In this document: positions 47,188 to 59,379 of the stretch, piece after piece
Layout: each line of letters starts with the position of its first letter
Numbering within the stretch: position 1 is the first letter of the stretch
NCBI GenBank assembly: GCA_903632075.3
Contig: CAHIKZ030003344.1
Location: 43,207 to 107,206, forward strand
Source: Acanthosepion pharaonis
Lineage: Eukaryota > Mollusca > Cephalopoda > Sepiida > Sepiidae
Direction: 5' to 3'
DNA: 64,000 nucleotides
Made by a program: the position numbers and the translations under genes
The notes under the pieces: generated by a model
What the model was told of the DNA's origin: nothing
The model's database searches: none
What the model saw: only the letters and a program-made list of their open reading frames with translations

Positions 47188-48646
47188 TCAGGGAAACAGG
47201 AATAGGGAAGGGAGTTCCACAGGAGAGAGAGGTGCGAGACATGAAGCTATTGGAGTAGAAGAGACGGCTACATTTAGGAGTTTCGACAGTGAAAGGGTGA
47301 GAGCGGGATGCCAGCCTCGTAGGGCGCTTGAATTCATGAAGTCTGGGAACCAGCGAAAGCAGCTCATCGGAGCAATTACCATGAAAGTATTTAAAAAAAA
47401 AAGACAGAGAGAGGCGACGGCGCGTCTGTGAGAGAGTGACTGTAGACGAGATGCCAGATCAGGGCCAATTATATTGCATATCCGCCTCTGGATCTTATCA
47501 AGAACCTTGAGGCAAACAGAAGGGGCTCCAGACCATATATGGCAGCAATACTCCATGCAAGGGCGAATGGTTGATTTGTAGATTTGAAGGATCGATTCCG
47601 GGGAGAAAAATTTCCTGGCGCGGCACAGGAGCCAACTTTCCTTGCGGTGGACGAAGCAATTGACTCAATGTATTTGTTCCATCTCAGGTCAGCAGTCAAC
47701 ATGAGACCGAGAAGCCACAGAGAGTTGCTCTCGAGAAGTTGAGCGTCAGACATTCTAATGGGGAGCAGGGAAGGATCTCTGTGGTGATTAATAGAGAGCA
47801 GTTTTGTTTTTGAGGCATTAAAGTTGACCAGCCAATTCTTGCCCCAGTTCACAACCGATTGGAGGTCCTTTTTCAAGACAAACGGCCAGGTTAGTTTTGT
47901 CAGCGACACTAGATTTGTTTTTGAGGCAGGAGTAAATTGTAGTGTCATCCGCGTAGATGCCAACTTGGGAATCTATGGCGTCAGGAAGGTCATTGATGAA
48001 GATAAGGAATAGAGTGGGGCCTAGGATGGAGCCTTGGGGAACACCTGCGTTCGTGGGATAGGAACTGGAGGAGAATCCGTTGAGAACGACCTTCAATTCA
48101 CGGTTTGACAGGAATGATTGTATTAGGTCAAACAATCGACCTGTAATACCATAACCCTGGAGCTTGCGAAGAAGGCCGGCAGGCTAAACCCTATCAAATG
48201 CTTTGGAGATGTCTAGGGCCACGGCACGAGCTTCCCCGTTATTTTGAAGAGCTTGGTAGACAGTTTCAGTGATGGCCGTAAGCACATCAGCTGTAGATCG
48301 GGCAAAGCGGAAACCATATTGCTTGTCTGAGAGCAGATCATGGGATGTAAGGTGGTTAACCACTTCGGTATTGATTAGGGCTTCAAAGACTTTTGCCTGA
48401 AGAGGGTAGGAGACTGATAGGACGGTAATTAGAAGGGTCAGAGGGGTCTCCAGAGTTCTTAAAGACAGGAACAATGGATGAGGACTTCCAGCAGTCAGGA
48501 AAACAAGATTCCTTGAGGCAGTAGTTATATAGTTTAGAGAGGGCGGGCGCCAGTTCAGGCGCGCATTTCTTCAAGACAATGGCTGGTATCCCATCTCCAC
48601 CACTAGCCTTGTGGGGGTCTAAATTGGAGATAATGCCCAATACCAA
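47188..48646 (-). pseudogene. LINE reverse transcriptase, frameshifted
   Basis: Minus-strand pieces in order: NLDPHKASGGDGIPAIVLKK and NYRPISLLP (48383-48646); DKQYGFRFARSTADVLTAIT and RAVALDISKAFDRV with the first catalytic Asp (48184-48474); GVPQGSILGPTLFLIFINDL and YADDTTIYS with the catalytic Asp pair (47818-48135); KTKLLSINHHRDPSLLPI and KYIESIASSTARKV (47469-47963); MEYCCHIWSGAP and KIQRRICNIIGPDLASRLQ (47188-47556). At least four frame changes separate them. All catalytic residues are present in one frame or another. The enzyme would copy the element's RNA at a nicked target. Confidence 0.92.
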
Positions 48647-48699
48647 TGACGGGGTTATATTAACCCGCTCAATAGGGCCTCAGTTCTAAGAGGGAAGTC

Positions 48700-49100
48700 T
48701 GGTATGGGTACACCGGAAGAGTCGAGCGTTGAATTGAATGAAAATTTCCGAGCAAAGCATTCAGCCTTGTCAGCAGAGGAGGTCAGGACCTCGAACTGGT
48801 TGAACAAAGGAGGTATAGAGGGTTTTCAATTGTTCAATACGCTCTTGCAGAGACGCCAATAATCTTTGGAGCCAAATTTGCGAGATGCAATACGTTCCTT
48901 CATTCCGAGCAGCAAATAGTGACTTAGCTTCATTGAGGACACGCTTACACTCGTTACGGGGGAGGCAAAGAGACGTCTATTGCAGTCAGACATGTCGCTA
49001 CGAAAAAGGTGAAAGAAGTGGTTCCTATGGGCAATGGCGGCTGAGCAAAAGCGGAGAACCAAGGGGAGGAGTGCGACTTGACCTTAAATTTCCTTGAGGG
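48700..49100 (-). pseudogene. LINE linker region between endonuclease and RT
   Basis: The minus-strand frame at 48826-49062 gives CSAAIAHRNHFFHLFRSDMS and SKDYWRLCKSVLNN, the usual sequence between the endonuclease and RT domains in this LINE type. It is frame-broken on both sides. Confidence 0.75.
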
Positions 49101-49400
49101 GATGAAAGCGTCGATTCCAGCTTTAACCCAGGATGAGACCTCAGAAGCACATTCTTGGATGGGGAGTGTAAAGACAACATCCCAGGGGACATCGCGAAGG
49201 AAATCACGGAACGAGTCCCAGTCTGCTCGTTGATAGTAGAACGAGGTTCTAGTGGATAGGAGGTTTTTAATAGGGGTGGAGTTGAAGGAAATGTTAACAG
49301 ATACTACAGCATGAAAGAGTTACCAAGAGGGCAGAGCTGCGTGGCGCTACAAGATTCGGGGATGGAGGTAAAACACAGATCGAGAAGAGAGTTTTTTTAC

Positions 49401-49918
49401 CTAAAGGTTGAAGAAACAAAAAACGGTGGGGAAGTTAACTATCTGTATGAGGGATTGAGAAATTGAAAAATTAAGTGTTTGAATGCCAAAATGGTCAGTA
49501 GTAGCATTCTTTAGCCAAATGGTATGATGGGCGTTAAAGTCACCAAACACAAATATGTGAGCAGTTTTTTTGGAGGAGAGAGCCTTGTCTATGCTGTCAG
49601 AAATGCTATTGAGAATATCCCACAGTCTTGAGAGGATGGAATGATAAAAGGAAGAAGAGATAGCATTAGGGCATTGAGGAGAGATAGTCGGAGACACATG
49701 TATGAATGGTCTGGCGATTCGAGAGACAACTCTCTGGCCAGAGGGAGATGGTCCTTGAGATAGACACCAAGGCCGTGCATGTGGGTTAGAGAGTTTTTTC
49801 TGAAAAGAGGAAGGTAGCCTGGGATCGAGAGATCAAATAGGGATATTTTGAGACAAGGTTTGTTTAAAAAACACAGAGCCAGTATATCCGGGCAGTTTGC
49901 AGTGAGGAAAGATTCCAA
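49401..49918 (-). pseudogene. LINE APE-type endonuclease, partial
   Basis: Two overlapping minus-strand frames. The first (49589-49918) has ESFLTANCPDILALCFLNKP and HMHGLGVYLKDHLPLARELS. The second (49401-49697) has HIFVFGDFNAHHTIW, whose GDFNAHH motif carries catalytic Asp and Asn residues of APE-like nucleases. A frame change lies near 49650. The N-terminal Asn and Glu motifs are missing because of truncation or decay. The enzyme nicks genomic DNA to prime reverse transcription. Confidence 0.85.
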
Positions 49919-49966
49919 TACAAAGAAATTTGTTCTAATGCCACGGATGTTGGAAATGAAATATTG

Positions 49967-52900
49967 AGTATTTATATATTTTTTTTTAAATATATTTCAT
50001 TTTTTTTTTAAATTCTTTTCAGTTAAAATGTGGATTAATTGTTGGAAGATGAGAATTTGAACTTTAAGAATAAATGTTATATATATATATAAATATGAGC
50101 AGAAAAATTTTGGCAACAGCCTGCATTTAATGGGCCTCAATGTTGAACCGGAGGTGACTGCAGGGACACAATCCATACAATCATGGCATATATATAAACA
50201 ATATATGGTATTATACAACTGTTGATCAGATTTAAGTTAAAAGACACTACTTTTTAGTTATTTTTTATAACTACCAGTCGAAACAACAATTTAATATATA
50301 TATGAATATCATGTTTTATACCCTCAAAATAAAGAGGCAATGCCACAACTAAAAATATTCAGAGAAGAATTACATAAGCAAACTTACAAAGGCCATTTAT
50401 TTATGGTTTGATATATTTTGGAAGTCCACTTAAACATCTTTTTTTTTTTTAAAGGAGCCTCTGCAGTATAAAAAGGAAGATTTATAGTTCAAGAAAAAAA
50501 ACTGGTGGTAGGAGATTAATTTTCTATTAAAATTAAATTATATTTATATGACAGACAATTGAAAAAACAAAAACAAAACAATTTATATTATAAAAAAGTT
50601 GTCAATTTGACCAATTTTAAAAAATGTTGATGAATTGAATAAAAAAAAATATAAAAAAAATAAAAACAAGTTTAAAAATTTAAAAAAGACATTTATTATT
50701 GATTAACATTAGATTTGTAACTTTTAAAATGCTTCAATTTAAAACATATATTCAGATTTTTATTTTAAAACAAAATTTTAAATGAAAAAATATATTTTAT
50801 TTAAATTAGATAATCTAAAAGAAATGGATTTAAAAAAATCAATAATCCTCAAGATGCTAAAAAAAATTTTAAATTTAATTAAATGAAAAAAATTCCAAAA
50901 TTTAAATTTAAAGATGTTTTATATAAATTCATTTTTATCAAATTTAGAATAATAGCAAATTTTATAAAAGGGTTTAGGAATAAAATTTATTTTTAATTCA
51001 TAAATTGATTTTAGCAAAATGGGGAAAACGCATACCTTCTTAAATTTAAAAAGGGATTTTCAAACATCAAAACATTCCATGAATATTTTTATTTTTGATG
51101 AGAAAATTTAATATGAAAATATGAAATTTTAAAAAAAATGATTTAAATTAGATTTTTTCTGAAATTTAATTTGAAAATTTTCAAAAAGCAAATTAAAACA
51201 TATTAACAATAATTTTTTTTTTTTTATTGTTAACAGAGTAATAATTAATAAAAAAATTAAATTTAAAAAATTAAAAAAGCATTTGTGCATAAAAACAAAA
51301 ACTTTTATTCAATTATTAAATATATATTTAAGTATTGAACAAATTAATGAAACTTATGCAAACAAATAAATAATCTTTACTATGTAAGAATATACAATGA
51401 TGTTTTGGTATTACCTATTAATAGAAATGACAAATTTTTAAAAAATATTTTTACAATTAAAATACAACCAGAAATTAATATTACCTTTAGATTTATATAA
51501 AAATTTAAAAGAATGTTATTTATTATGGAAGTATAAATGTAAATTCGAAAAAAGTTATTTATAAAATTTTTTTTTAATAAATTGAACAAATTTTTTATAT
51601 TGAACAATTTTTTTTGAATTTTATGAAAATAAATTTGAAAAAAAAATAAAAAAAATTTTAATAATATTTAAAACAAAAATTAAACTTTGATATTTGTATT
51701 GAAAATAATTTATTAAAAAATTAAATGAAAAAAAAAATTTACCTAAATCCTATGTTTTTTAATTAAGTTAATTTATATATTTATATTATTTACAAGATAA
51801 AATAATTTTATAATAAATTTATACATAAAACAAAAAAATAATTTTAAGATTTTGATTTTATATATTCTTCAAAATAAAAATTATAACTTTTTTCCATTTG
51901 CATATTTTGTATCATTTAAAAAACAAAATAATTGTTATCAAATTCAAAAAAAAAACAAAAAAATTTTTTAATTTTAAAAACAATTAAAAAATGAGAAATG
52001 TGCAAGATTTTTAATTTATAATAAAAATAAAATGTTTTTATTTTATTTTTTAATTTAATTTAAATTAAATAAAGTGTGAAACATATTTAAAATAAAATTT
52101 ATTTTTTAAGTTTAAAATAAAGAAATTTTATTGAAGGCTTTATCTTGAATTTAAATATAAGTTTAAATGAATTCATAAATCTGATAAAATATGAATATAA
52201 AAAAAAATAAAAGAGTTTTAATATATTAAATATGAAAAAAAAATTCTTCAAATTTTTTTTTATCATAGAAAATGAATAATTGAAAATTACTTTTTTTTTT
52301 AAATCTAAAAAAAACAAACTTTTGCAACATCTATTATAAATAATTCACTGAAAATGGGGACAATTTTTAATAAAAAAAAAAAAATTTTTCAGATGAAAAA
52401 ATAATATATTTCTAGATTTTTCTTATAACAAAATTTAAACAACCATATACTTTTCCTATATTCAATATTTTCATAATTATAAATTTGCTTCAAATGAGTT
52501 GTTTAAACTAATTTTTTTTTTAAATATTGATGAACAAGAATTTTAGAAATTTTGATCACCAAATTGCATATAATATTCATATATTATTTTGAATAAAAAA
52601 GGAAAAATACAAAATCTAAAGTACTAATGAAATCAAAATGATAGAATCACAGATAGATATTTTAATAGTAAAATATTTTTTTAAATTTTATATATATGAA
52701 TGTGTGTGTTTTGTGCATAATGTCAATTCAATAATTATTTGAACAATAATAAATTAATTTTAAATTATTTTCAAAAAAGTTTAACAATCAAAAGAAAACT
52801 CAAGAATTAAAAAAACAAAAACTTTATTTAATGATAAAATGAATAATTTAAAGATTCTGCATTTCAGGATAAATTTTCAAAAATGTTTTTATAAATTCAA

Positions 52901-53040
52901 TGATATAATATTTGTTTGATTTCTTTATTGTATTTTTCCTAAAAAATAAGATATTTGTATATTCAAAAAAAAATTAAGATAAATTCAAAAAAAGTTTATT
53001 GTGAAAATTTTTTTTTTTGAGAAATCAATTTTTTAACCAT
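49967..53040. other. A/T desert, right part
   Basis: Continues the A/T-rich domain on the other side of the LINE, with somewhat more G+C and a gradual return to ordinary composition by about 53000. An island at 50090-50185 (TGGGCCTCAATGTTGAACCG) is markedly richer in G+C and may be a repeat scrap. No gene was recognised. Confidence 0.8.
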
Positions 53041-54595
53041 TTCAGTCATTACTAAGAACTGGGTGTTTCTACTTTAGTAGACTTTCAAGAAGAATTTGAT
53101 AAATTTCAAATAATATCTTGAAAAATTAATAACTATATTTAGAAATTCACTTTTCTGTATTTAAATTTTCATATTTCTGTGCATTTTCTAAATTGTAGCT
53201 TATTTGAAGAAATATTTTCATAGTTTTTGTTAAAATAATGCAATTTTTTAATTTAAAAAATCTAAGAAAAATCATTTCCTTTGTTGTTGTGTATGATTTT
53301 TAAATATCTTTTTAAATTGTGAAACATCCAAAAGCAGTAATCAACTTTTTCAAAACAAGTGTCTCAGATTTGTCTCCCTTTACAGAAAAACTTGTATTAA
53401 CAAAGTAACAAGATTTTTATTTAGATGTGCCTTCATAGAAATTAGTAAATGATGCATAAATATTCCCACGATTAATATATCTATTCATTTAATTTCCAAT
53501 AAGAGAATAGTGACTGACAAAGAGATAAATAATAATAATAACAACAACAAAATACATAATTTAAGAAAAATGTATTTTTCATTCATTCATTTTTGAATCA
53601 GAGTTATTTCCCCTATTTCATCATCTTTCACACGTGTTGCTTAAAATGAAACATGCGGTATGCATAAATTAAACTTTAATTATTAAAGTAATGAATATTG
53701 CATGATTTTCGAAAATACATAACTTAATACTTGTAAATTTTTTATCATATATCAGTAAACTATTGATTCAAAACTTATGGTCAGACTATTAAAAACTTAT
53801 TTATAATCAAGTATTTTAAAATCTGAAAAATTCCCCATTCTAAAGTTTGCCTGTTTTCAATGATTTTATTGAAGAGATTATGTCACTGTATATGCATATG
53901 CCTTCATTGTTTAAAAGTTATTTTAGCATAAAGGAATAGTAATTTTAATTTTTGAACAAATTATATGTACTTTTAATGCTAAGTTGTATGTAAATGTAAT
54001 TGTAAGAGTGTTTCTAATAAAACATCTGAGGGTGATACAGCTGAATTTTTAAACTGAATATTTTACTATAAATATTTGATCTAAGGGATTAATATTCACC
54101 ATGTAATTAAGGTTGAGTAAAATAAATGTTTTTTCATCATTAGAATGAAATATTCCCTGAAAAAAAAATCTACATTGCTTAATATCAATTGAAAAACTAA
54201 AAACTGGACAACTTTGATGTGCTAACTATAGCAATTATTGCACATTAAACCAACACTATGTCAGATTTTATTATGCAAGTTGGTGTTTTTATGATTGGAA
54301 AATTAGAGCTGACCAGGCAATATAGTTAAAACTTTCATGATATATTTGTGTAAGTAATATATGAATTTCAGTTTATAATATCTATGATTTTTAAGAATAC
54401 TGATATCGACTTCTTTGGTGAGATTTTATTATACAAACTAAGTGCAGTATAACTTTTTATTTATAACTAAATTACAACAATCTAGGCCATAGAAACATAT
54501 TTGATGAACAAATGCTTCAGGTACCAGAATAAATTATTAATTTATTTTTTTACATGAAATAAAATAAATAGGGAACCTTATTCTATAACTAACCT
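53041..54595. other. non-coding stretch
   Basis: Ordinary A+T-rich DNA with no recognised gene or repeat. Confidence 0.55.
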
Positions 54596-55360
54596 TCATC
54601 ATCTTAGAACCAGTGATTTTAGTAGCTTTTCTATTTTTTCAAATTTAACATTACTTGCTGTAATTTTCATTGTTCCCCAGAGATCATCTTTGCATGAATA
54701 TCAGTTTTTATTATCACGTACATCTCTTAATGATGAATCACAAATTTTCTACAGGATTAATATCTAGACAAACTGGAAGCTATTTTTGTCTTTGAAACCT
54801 TTTCTTTTCTTTCAATGTGACAATAATCAATTTTGCAAAATATGAAATACAAGCTTAAAAGGCTCTCTATCAGTAATGAAATGTTGAGAATCCAAAATTT
54901 TGGGAGTGCAGGTCCATATCCAGCCTGGAATGTTTTAATTTGCTCATGGAGTCAGCCTGATTCCAAAATGGTGTGATATGTTGGGCTACAGCCTCTAGGA
55001 GTAAAATTGTAAAAGTTGACACACTGACATTCGCATTTATTATATAGATGATTGTGATCCATCAATATACTTTCTAATTTAAAGCTTTTTGATTATGAGC
55101 TGTACCGTTCAAAAAAACATCTTTTCAAAGAACTTACAATAGCTCTCTGCATTTATCTTGATGCCAACATCAACTTTAACAAGACCTATATTTTTATATC
55201 TTATAATACTAGCTCAAAACATTACTTCTATCCACCTGTTGTTTTCTAAGTCATATTGGTTGACTATTTCTATAAAGGCCCAAATTCTCACACAGTGTTC
55301 AGGTCCATACAAAGTATCCATTCATCACAAAAAATATACTGCTGAGAAATCACTTTTCAT
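54596..55360 (-). pseudogene. Tc1/mariner transposase relic with internal insertion
   Basis: On the minus strand the 55100-55350 part reads VMFWASIIRYKNIGLVKVDV then IKINAESYCKFFEK, matching the middle of Tc1/mariner (IS630-like) transposases (usually VMVWAGIS). The 54596-54790 part reads WLPVCLDINPVENL*FIIKR with the DxNPxEN Glu block and a C-terminal DDLWGTMKITASN. Between them (about 54790-55090) unrelated sequence interrupts, including an ACACTGACATTCGCATTTAT tail typical of invertebrate retroelement 3' ends. The relic resembles the plus-strand relic at 31400-32070. Stops are frequent and it is inactive. Confidence 0.7.
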
Positions 55361-55549
55361 GAACTTCTTCATGCAATTTAGATGTTTCACTTTCTGATGT
55401 TTACTTAAAGTTGACAGTTTGATTGCTTTCATTTTTTTAGCCAATGTTCTTAATATTCTAGATCTTTTCTCTTTGCAACACCAGACTCTTTAAATATTTT
55501 TTTTATATAGATAGTGTTGACATAGAAATTAACTATGACTGGTGATTGT

Positions 55550-55612
55550 CAGTTTCACGCCTATAGCAATCATCAGACACATAGACTAGTGATTGTTTGA
55601 GGTGCGAAACTG
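55550..55612. repeat. 63-bp imperfect palindrome
   Basis: The segment from CAGTTTCACGCCTATAGCAA to GGTGCGAAACTG reads similarly on its complement (CAGTTTCGCACCTCAAACAA). Both arms carry CAGTTTC..C.CCT....CAATCA. It could fold into a long hairpin. Confidence 0.8.
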
Positions 55613-55902
55613 AATATAAAGTGTTGATGTCTATGTATATGCTGTCTATATCTATAAATTATTGCAATTAATATTTGATCACAGAACAAAGCAAAATATC
55701 CTTCAAGGATGATGTCAAAAAACACTGAAATATTAAATAAATTAACATTTTAAACTTACAAAAGTATATACACTCAAAACCTTAGTTTTATTACCCACTT
55801 ATTAAGCAACAGACATTTACTGATCTTTTTAAAAGTGTCGCCATCAAGTAGTTTGAAAAGCAAAGGTGTGAATTTTTTTTTTAAATAAATTAAAAAGCTC
55901 AC

Positions 55903-56009
55903 CTGCAACCGAATAACAGCTTTCTTTTTCTTGACAAACCTAACACGGTCACGGATGCATCTATAATTGGTCTGCAAAACAATAACAGCTTTCCGCTGTT
56001 GGTGATACC
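55903..56009 (-). CDS. putative internal exon with two IQ motifs
   Basis: A 107-nt minus-strand exon. The acceptor is CTCTTTATCTTTTAG before a GGTATCACC start; the donor is GGTTGCAG then GTGAGC. It translates, after two bases completing an upstream codon, to YHQQRKAVIVLQTNYRCIRD followed by RVRFVKKKKAVIRLQ, and ends exactly at a codon boundary. VLQTNYRCIRDRVRF fits the IQ motif (I/V-L/Q-x3-R-x4-R), and a second IQ motif starts 23 residues later (KAVIRLQ). IQ motifs bind calmodulin or light chains. Back-to-back 23-residue spacing is typical of ASPM/abnormal spindle and of unconventional myosin necks. The Lys-rich, Val/Ile-rich style reminds me more of ASPM, but one exon cannot decide. No neighbouring IQ exon was found in the window. 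Confidence 0.75.
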
Positions 56010-56824
56010 CTAAAAGATAAAGAGCAAAGAAAAGTTGCATTAGATAAAAAGAATCATAATCAAATGAAAATAAAGTGCTGCACAAACCTGTCAGAAATCT
56101 AATTGCTGAGAATTAAAATGTTGCAAAAGGCTTCAAAAGTAAATACAAAATCCATTCACTTTTGATGAAGACTGCTGATGACAAAGTAACAATATTTACA
56201 AGAAAAGTTTTAAAAAAAGTTAATTTTTGTAAAATTGCAATTACTGAATCATTTCACTAAATATTATTTCCTGTGAAAAGAATAAAATGAAATTTAAGAA
56301 ATCTAGTATTTTATACATTTTTGTGTATAAATAATTGCTTTTGCTTGTTTATTTAATTTCGAATTAAGATTTAATTTTTAAAAAAGCATGATGTTAAATT
56401 GTCAGAAGTTACAATAAAATGTTTTATAACAAATACTCATAGACAACATAAGTACAATAATAATCCCCAGATTTATTACAAAAATATGACAGTTATATTA
56501 ATTATATAATTGCTTATATGAATCTCTGAGATTATTATATGAAATGATAAAGAATCTTTGTCATAAATCAGTGTAACATGTCAAGCAAATTTTAGGATTA
56601 TTGTAAAAATGATTGTAGAGATTTTCTATTTCTCTATAGACAAAGATATTATGTAGAAATACTGGATTGTGGAAACAAGCAATGCTAACTATGAGTTTTC
56701 TAGCCCAAATTGAAATATTAAGAAAGAGTGAAAGAAACAACCCATGAGGAATATAAAGAAAAACTATATTTCATTGAAGTATTATTTACAAGTTGTCATA
56801 TATACTGTTCATGATTGCATCAAT
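56010..56824. other. non-coding, probably intron
   Basis: A+T-rich sequence upstream of the IQ exon acceptor. No further exon, repeat or RNA gene was recognised. Confidence 0.5.
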
Positions 56825-57400
56825 TTTAAACAGGTTACCAGTCCTACAGAAAAACATTCCCATAGTATAATGCTGCTAGCACCATGCATGACTGTTGGAA
56901 AAGTGATCTTTGAGTTAAAAGATTCACCTCTTTTTTGACAAGCAAAAGTAATATCCCTCAATTTTTGTTTCATTTGACCAAAGAATTAATGATCAAAAGC
57001 TTGAACACTTGTCCAGATAATACTTAACAGAAGTTAGAGATTTTTTGTACCTAGTTTTTGGAGTTTTCATGGAGGCCAGATTTATGTGAAGTTTACCAGA
57101 GTCTGCTGAGATATTTCTAGAGTCATTCAAACTGGTCAAAATGCCTTTAGTAGCAATCCTTGGATTGTTCTTGAATTTCTTAAATATTTTTAACTGTTAA
57201 AAGTGGCATTGCTTGGATTAGCTTTGCAGTTTTTCCTCTCATTGTGGGCAATCACACTCTATAATCCAAAATCATCACTAAATTCTTTAACCATAGTGAT
57301 TGTTTTCCTTCTGATGATAAATGTTGAACATTGCAAATGTTCTATTTAACTCCAGTGCATGGTATTCACAATTGTACTTTGTTTACATTCATTTTAAAAG
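56825..57400 (-). pseudogene. Tc1-like transposase relic
   Basis: On the minus strand the 56830-56910 part reads FPTVMHGASSIILW, matching the Tc1 KHGGGSIMLWG block. The 56950-57000 part reads FFGQMKQKLRDITF, matching the WSDETKIELF block that carries the first catalytic Asp, which is lost here. Farther upstream, GLLLKAF*PV*MTLEISQQT fits the region between the DNA-binding and catalytic domains. Stops and frame changes throughout; terminal repeats and the C-terminal third are absent. It lies upstream of the IQ exon, probably in an intron. Confidence 0.6.
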
Positions 57401-59379
57401 AAGTGAGGAACTCTCTAATATGAGGAAGAAAATTTAAATCACATCATGTATCATTCATTTCCCATCTGTAAGATATAGGTGTAAATAATTTTGAGTACAT
57501 ATATATATGCACAATTCATATGAAATATACTCTTGTGTGCCATTTCTTCATTTAATTTTTTTAATGAGAATTTGTTGATTCTCTGGTATCTAAAAATTTT
57601 AAATAGGAATCTGTGCTGATAATTTTACTGACATTGCCTGTGTATGAGATGCTTATGTTACTTTGAATCAATTGGTTTTATATTGCTTTCACTACAGGCT
57701 TCAATACATCTATAATGAATCATGGATAGAACATGTCAGCAGTATGTTTCAACCACTGCCAGACTAGCTAACAAATTTTATACATCTATGATATCATTTT
57801 TTTAATAATTTAAATTGGTTCCAAATTAATTTTATGTCCCTTCCATTATTTCTTCTACACATGTTTATGTAGACATTTACCTTTTTTCTTTTTGTTCTTT
57901 CTTTCTCTTAAATATGCACCATACTATAACAGTTACTACATCTGTGGTTGTAGTCCTAGTCTGTGAAATTTAGAAATTGAGCTGAATTTAAAACTTAACC
58001 TCCCAACACACAGGTTGAACCAATATAGGCATTATGACTAATCAATATTCATATTAAGAGTCTGGTTCAACCTTGTGACAATTATCATGACAACACAACT
58101 ATTTCTCAGTTATTTCCATCTGAGTTAACAAAGTTTATAAACACAAACATGTGTCAAGTTTGGTGAAAATCTAACAGAATAGAAACTATATAAGACAATT
58201 TAGAAAATTTTATCTTTACTTCTTATATGTTCTGTGATTTTCCAGCAGTCAACAGAACAAAATATACATCAGCAAGATAAAACATGATCCACATTAAGTG
58301 TTGGAATGCTTGATTTTTACTTTAACTGCATCATTATAGAAATTAAATTTCAATATTTTTAATGGCCTATGCATTCCCCGTTATTTCAGTATTCATTTAG
58401 TAAGAAAAGGATGAAATTAAAAAAAACTTATTTCAGAATTCTTAGAATCTGGCCCATTTCAGAAAATCTTACCCAAAGATCCTACATAATTTCACTACAT
58501 AGATGACTCCTTATTAATATATCAGCATATAACTAAATTACAAGAACTCATAAATAACCATAATCAAACCAAACTCAAGTCAAAATTTAAAGGAAAAAGA
58601 GAGGTTCCAGAAGTTTGTGCATATTTTTGTAGTTATTTTTAGGCACACAAAGGATTTATCAACCAATCAATTTGAGTTTACACAAAATGTGAGATGAGTT
58701 TTAAGATTACTTGATTTTGAATGTTTTGATCATCTTTTTGCCCAGATTTAATCAAAAGGAAATTGTGAATAGAAACAGTTTTTTGCCAAAACATTTCATT
58801 CACAGTTGCTGGTGATCCACTTTTTATCAAAATATAGCACAAGGATTGTATTGAAATGCTATATTTAAAAAAAGATCTTTCAAATAAAATATCTATTAAA
58901 TTTTTCAAACTTTTAAAAATAAATTTTAAATAAATTCTTATATTTTATTGATAATAAAAACACTTTTTTTTTTTAATAAAAACACTTAAAATTTGAAGCA
59001 TTGAAAATCTGCCTGAAAGAAGAAAAATACATAGAAAATACAATTAGATCCTTCACTATCCTAGATATTTCACATAAAATGTCAAAAGAAAAGCATAAAA
59101 AATCCACAAAATGAGAAAAAGAAAGAATAAACAACACAAAAACTAGGTACACTCTATTACTCCAAACTAATGAACATGAAAGAAATCTCAAAATGAAATA
59201 TCAATCATTTAAAAATAGTTAAAAATTTAATTAATGCAAAACAGTGAGTTAATGTTTCCATCAAAAGCAGACATCTACAAAATATGTTAATAGAGTCCTC
59301 AAAATACATCTGCAAAGCATCCTGAGATTTAAAGAAAATAATATATGACCATAAAAGAAATTTAAACTTAAACTACACA
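57401..59379. other. non-coding stretch
   Basis: No supported gene. The minus-strand frames at 58678-58908 and 58973-59191 lack recognisable domains and good splice context. I regard the first as possibly an old transposon scrap, without proof. Confidence 0.45.

Larger units (their letters stand above)
46992..49966 (-). mobile_element. jockey-like LINE (family A), 5'-truncated
   Basis: A GC-richer block inside the A/T desert. On the minus strand it runs from within the endonuclease domain, through a linker and the reverse transcriptase, to a 3' UTR ending in the GCCTTGCTTGGGGTGAAATG block and a 20-base poly-A (T run 46992-47011). A TATTTATATA-like string flanks both sides (about 46979 and 49969) and may be the target duplication, though in such A+T-rich DNA this is weak. 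The 5' end of the element, including the endonuclease start and any ORF1, is missing. Several frameshifts interrupt the coding part. Confidence 0.92.
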
